From assembly GCF_034676545.1 (NCBI RefSeq), contig NZ_JAUCBZ010000015.1:1519001-1583000 (forward strand): a stretch of 64,000 nucleotides of DNA, in the 5' to 3' direction. Origin of the DNA: Pararhodobacter sp. (GTDB lineage: Bacteria > Pseudomonadota > Alphaproteobacteria > Rhodobacterales > Rhodobacteraceae). Made by a program: the position numbers and the translations under genes. The notes under the pieces were generated by a model. It was not told where the DNA came from, made no database searches, and saw only the letters and a list, made by a program, of their open reading frames with translations. Positions 62,205 to 64,000 of the stretch are shown one piece after another (position 1 is the first letter of the stretch; every line of letters starts with the position of its first letter).

Positions 62205-62921
62205 TCAGGGAGTCAGTTTTCGGGCCGCCAGCGCATCGTAAGCGGGCATGGCCGCCTCGGCGAGGGCTTGGTGCGCTGCGGACAAGTCTGGCAACGGGCC
62301 TTCGGCCGCGTCAAAGCCCGAGGATTGGTGAACCGCGCCATACCAGACCGGAGCCCAGGCGCCGTCGTAGGGTTTTGGGCCAACCGGCCACGTCAGCATT
62401 TTGGGTGTAAACGGAATGGCGAGCGCGGCACAAAGCGCGGCCAGCATCGGGCCGGGGTTGGCACGGATATCGGTGGAATCGACCACGGGCGGCGGCGAGC
62501 CGGTCACGCGGCGGATCGTATCGAACATCTGCAATTGTTGCACCATGCCCAGATCATCCAGCGTTGGTGATTCCCGTTTGCGCGCATAGGAGGCGATGAC
62601 GCGCGCCGGGTGACGGATCAGGATTGCATGACGGCACTCTGCCATCCAGGCGGTTGGCATCTCGGGCAGCATGTGATGAAACATGTGCTTTTGGTACCAG
62701 AGTGGCGTCGGTTGCTCATGGGTCAGTGAGATCTTCGACGGATCCGTTTCATGGCGGGCGAGGATCTCGGTCTGCATCGGGTGGGGCAGGCCACTCAGGG
62801 CAAGGTAGGCGGCATAAAACGGCTCATCCGTGACCGTGCAATCCCCCCGCGCGGCGAAGGCGTACATCATCGCCGTCGAGAGATTGCGCGGGCCGGACCA
62901 CATGGCGATCTTGATGGTCAT
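62205..62921 (-). CDS. P-loop sulfotransferase-like protein
   Basis: 238 aa. Possible PAPS-phosphate loop in MWSGPRNLSTAMMYAF; LIRHPARVIASYARKR is the 3'-phosphate-type motif of sulfotransferases, though the fit is loose. Overlaps mazG by the ATGA arrangement, so co-expressed with it. Acceptor unknown. Confidence 0.75.
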   Translation of the reverse strand: MTIKIAMWSGPRNLSTAMMYAFAARGDCTVTDEPFYAAYLALSGLPHPMQTEILARHETDPSKISLTHEQPTPLWYQKHMFHHMLPEMPTAWMAECRHAILIRHPARVIASYARKRESPTLDDLGMVQQLQMFDTIRRVTGSPPPVVDSTDIRANPGPMLAALCAALAIPFTPKMLTWPVGPKPYDGAWAPVWYGAVHQSSGFDAAEGPLPDLSAAHQALAEAAMPAYDALAARKLTP

Positions 62922-63724
62922 GCGCGTGCCTTTTCCGTGGCTTTGGCGGCGTTCCAGAACGCATCCATTTCCGTGAGCGTCGAGTCTTCGGGGCGGCGCC
63001 CCTGCGCGGCCAGTGCCGATTCGATAAAGGCAAACCTGCGGGTGAATTTGTCATTGGCGGCGCGCAGGGCGGCTTCGGGGTCGATCTTGAGGTGGCGCGC
63101 GAGGTTTGCCATGACAAACAGCAAGTCGCCAAATTCCTCGAACTGATCCTGAGGGTCGGCGTCGATCAATTCCTGTGCCTCTTCGGCGATCTTGGCAACA
63201 ACCTGGCCGATCTCGGGCCAGTCAAAACCCACGCGCGCTGCCCTTTTCTGCAGTTTGACGGCGCGGGTCAGGCCGGGGTGCCCGACGGGCACGTCATCGA
63301 GCACGCCGCCTTGTGCCTTTGACGCCCGCTCGGCGGCCTTGAGATCCTCCCACGCCACGGTTTGTGCGGCGGCATCGTCAATTCTTGTGTCGCCGAACAC
63401 ATGCGGATGGCGCGCAACCATTTTGTCAGCAATTCCGCGCAACACGTCATCCAGCGTGAAATGCCCGGCCTCTTGGGCCATTTGCGCGTGATAGACCGAC
63501 TGGAACATCAGATCTCCCAATTCGCCTTTCAGCCCGTCCCAATCGCGGCGGGCAATGGCGTCGGCGACTTCATAGGCTTCTTCGATGGTGCAAGGGGCAA
63601 TCGTGTCAAAGGTCTGCTCCAGATCCCAGGGGCAACCACCTTGAGGAGCGCGCAGTCGCGCCATGATCGCCGCCAAGCGCGCCATGCCGCCATCGGGATC
63701 ATGGATCAAAGGATCGTCTGCCAT
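62918..63724 (-). CDS. mazG: Nucleoside triphosphate pyrophosphohydrolase MazG
   Basis: 268 aa, hydrolyses NTPs to NMPs. Two MazG helical regions: CPWDLEQTFDTIAPCTIEEAYEVADAI (with EExxE-type metal residues) with GELGDLMFQSVYHAQMA, and KIAEEAQELIDADPQDQFEEFGDLLFVMANL. Divergent from the M20 gene. Confidence 0.94.
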   Translation of the reverse strand: MADDPLIHDPDGGMARLAAIMARLRAPQGGCPWDLEQTFDTIAPCTIEEAYEVADAIARRDWDGLKGELGDLMFQSVYHAQMAQEAGHFTLDDVLRGIADKMVARHPHVFGDTRIDDAAAQTVAWEDLKAAERASKAQGGVLDDVPVGHPGLTRAVKLQKRAARVGFDWPEIGQVVAKIAEEAQELIDADPQDQFEEFGDLLFVMANLARHLKIDPEAALRAANDKFTRRFAFIESALAAQGRRPEDSTLTEMDAFWNAAKATEKARA

Positions 63725-63788
63725 TGCAAGTGCCTGTGTTTTTGCTCACTCTGTCCCTCTATCCCAAAGCTCAACGCTGGAGTTTACC

Positions 63789-64000
63789 ATGCCTGTCATC
63801 AACCGCATTGCAGATTATGCTGACGACCTGACCGCGTGGCGGCAGCATTTGCACCAAAACCCCGAAACCCGGTTCGATTGCCATGAGACGGCTGCTTTCG
63901 TCGTGGCACGTCTGCGCGAGTTTGGCATCACGGAAATCCACGAAGGAATTGCACAAACCGGTGTGGTGGCGATCATTGAGGGGCAAGGCGACGGGCCAAC
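63789..64000 (+). CDS. M20-type amidohydrolase, N-terminal part (runs off the window)
   Basis: 70 codons. MPVINRIADYADDLTAWRQHLHQNPET is typical of hippurate-hydrolase/HyuC-like M20 enzymes (RxxxHxxPE). GGAG about 8 bases upstream. Catalytic residues lie beyond the window edge. Confidence 0.85.
   Translation, partial: MPVINRIADYADDLTAWRQHLHQNPETRFDCHETAAFVVARLREFGITEIHEGIAQTGVVAIIEGQGDGP

Noticed and set aside
1..64000. CRISPR arrays, insertion sequences, integrases or prophage genes
   Set aside because: No direct-repeat/spacer array, transposase motif (DDE, tyrosine recombinase RHRY) or phage structural gene was found on reading both strands.

Overview
The window looks like a chromosomal segment of a GC-rich alphaproteobacterium of the Rhodobacteraceae/Roseobacteraceae group. 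Pointers to that group are the small DUF families (DUF6324, DUF2852, DUF817, DUF1330), the invasion-locus-B protein, a three-layer set of 3'-flank elements resembling CTTGCC..AATACTC, two perfect CtrA-type boxes, and the overall codon style. Most genes are core metabolism or envelope functions. I see no insertion sequence, prophage, CRISPR array or plasmid functions.

Layout. 1-9.7 kb: acetyltransferase fragment, inositol-phosphatase-like enzyme, a class III aminotransferase / Lrp regulator / ArgE-like deacetylase group, an AlkB-type hydroxylase, ftsY, a UbiH-type hydroxylase, small membrane protein, HAD nucleotidase. 9.7-13.6 kb: GntR regulator, a glycosyltransferase carrying an N-terminal c-di-GMP-type MshEN domain behind a CtrA box, and carA. 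13.8-19 kb: a plus-strand run of arginase, Hcp/Sel1-like protein, truB, ilvE-like transaminase, K+ channel, UspA. 19-30 kb: secreted hydrolase, pyrF, GMC oxidoreductase, ReAV-type asparaginase, IalB protein, rlmN, crotonase, a Flp-like pilin, nadE. 30.1-36.8 kb: a tight plus-strand cluster of SPOR lipoprotein, D-Ala-D-Ala carboxypeptidase, tmk, holB, tatD, MBL hydrolase and AEC transporter. 37-47.3 kb, mostly minus strand: murA (with the active-site Cys replaced by Asp), hisH, hisB, DUF1330, GNAT, rimO, GltS-like protein, cytochrome b561, crotonase, cdsA-like and plsC.

47.4-64 kb: an AsmA gene broken by a one-base frameshift; an mttB-like methyltransferase paired with a divergent SHMT paralog; tRNA-His; SRP RNA; TetR regulator; an ECF sigma / anti-sigma pair followed by a fasciclin-domain gene with a palindrome-rich promoter; tRNA-Val; a lipoprotein with a CtrA box; glyA, nadK, sulfotransferase-like protein, mazG and the start of an M20 amidohydrolase.

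The items most worth pursuing are the MttB-like/SHMT-paralog pair, the sigma/anti-sigma/fasciclin locus, the CtrA-box plus MshEN-glycosyltransferase, the Asp-type MurA and the AsmA frameshift. All functional statements come from reading the sequence; no database search was run.
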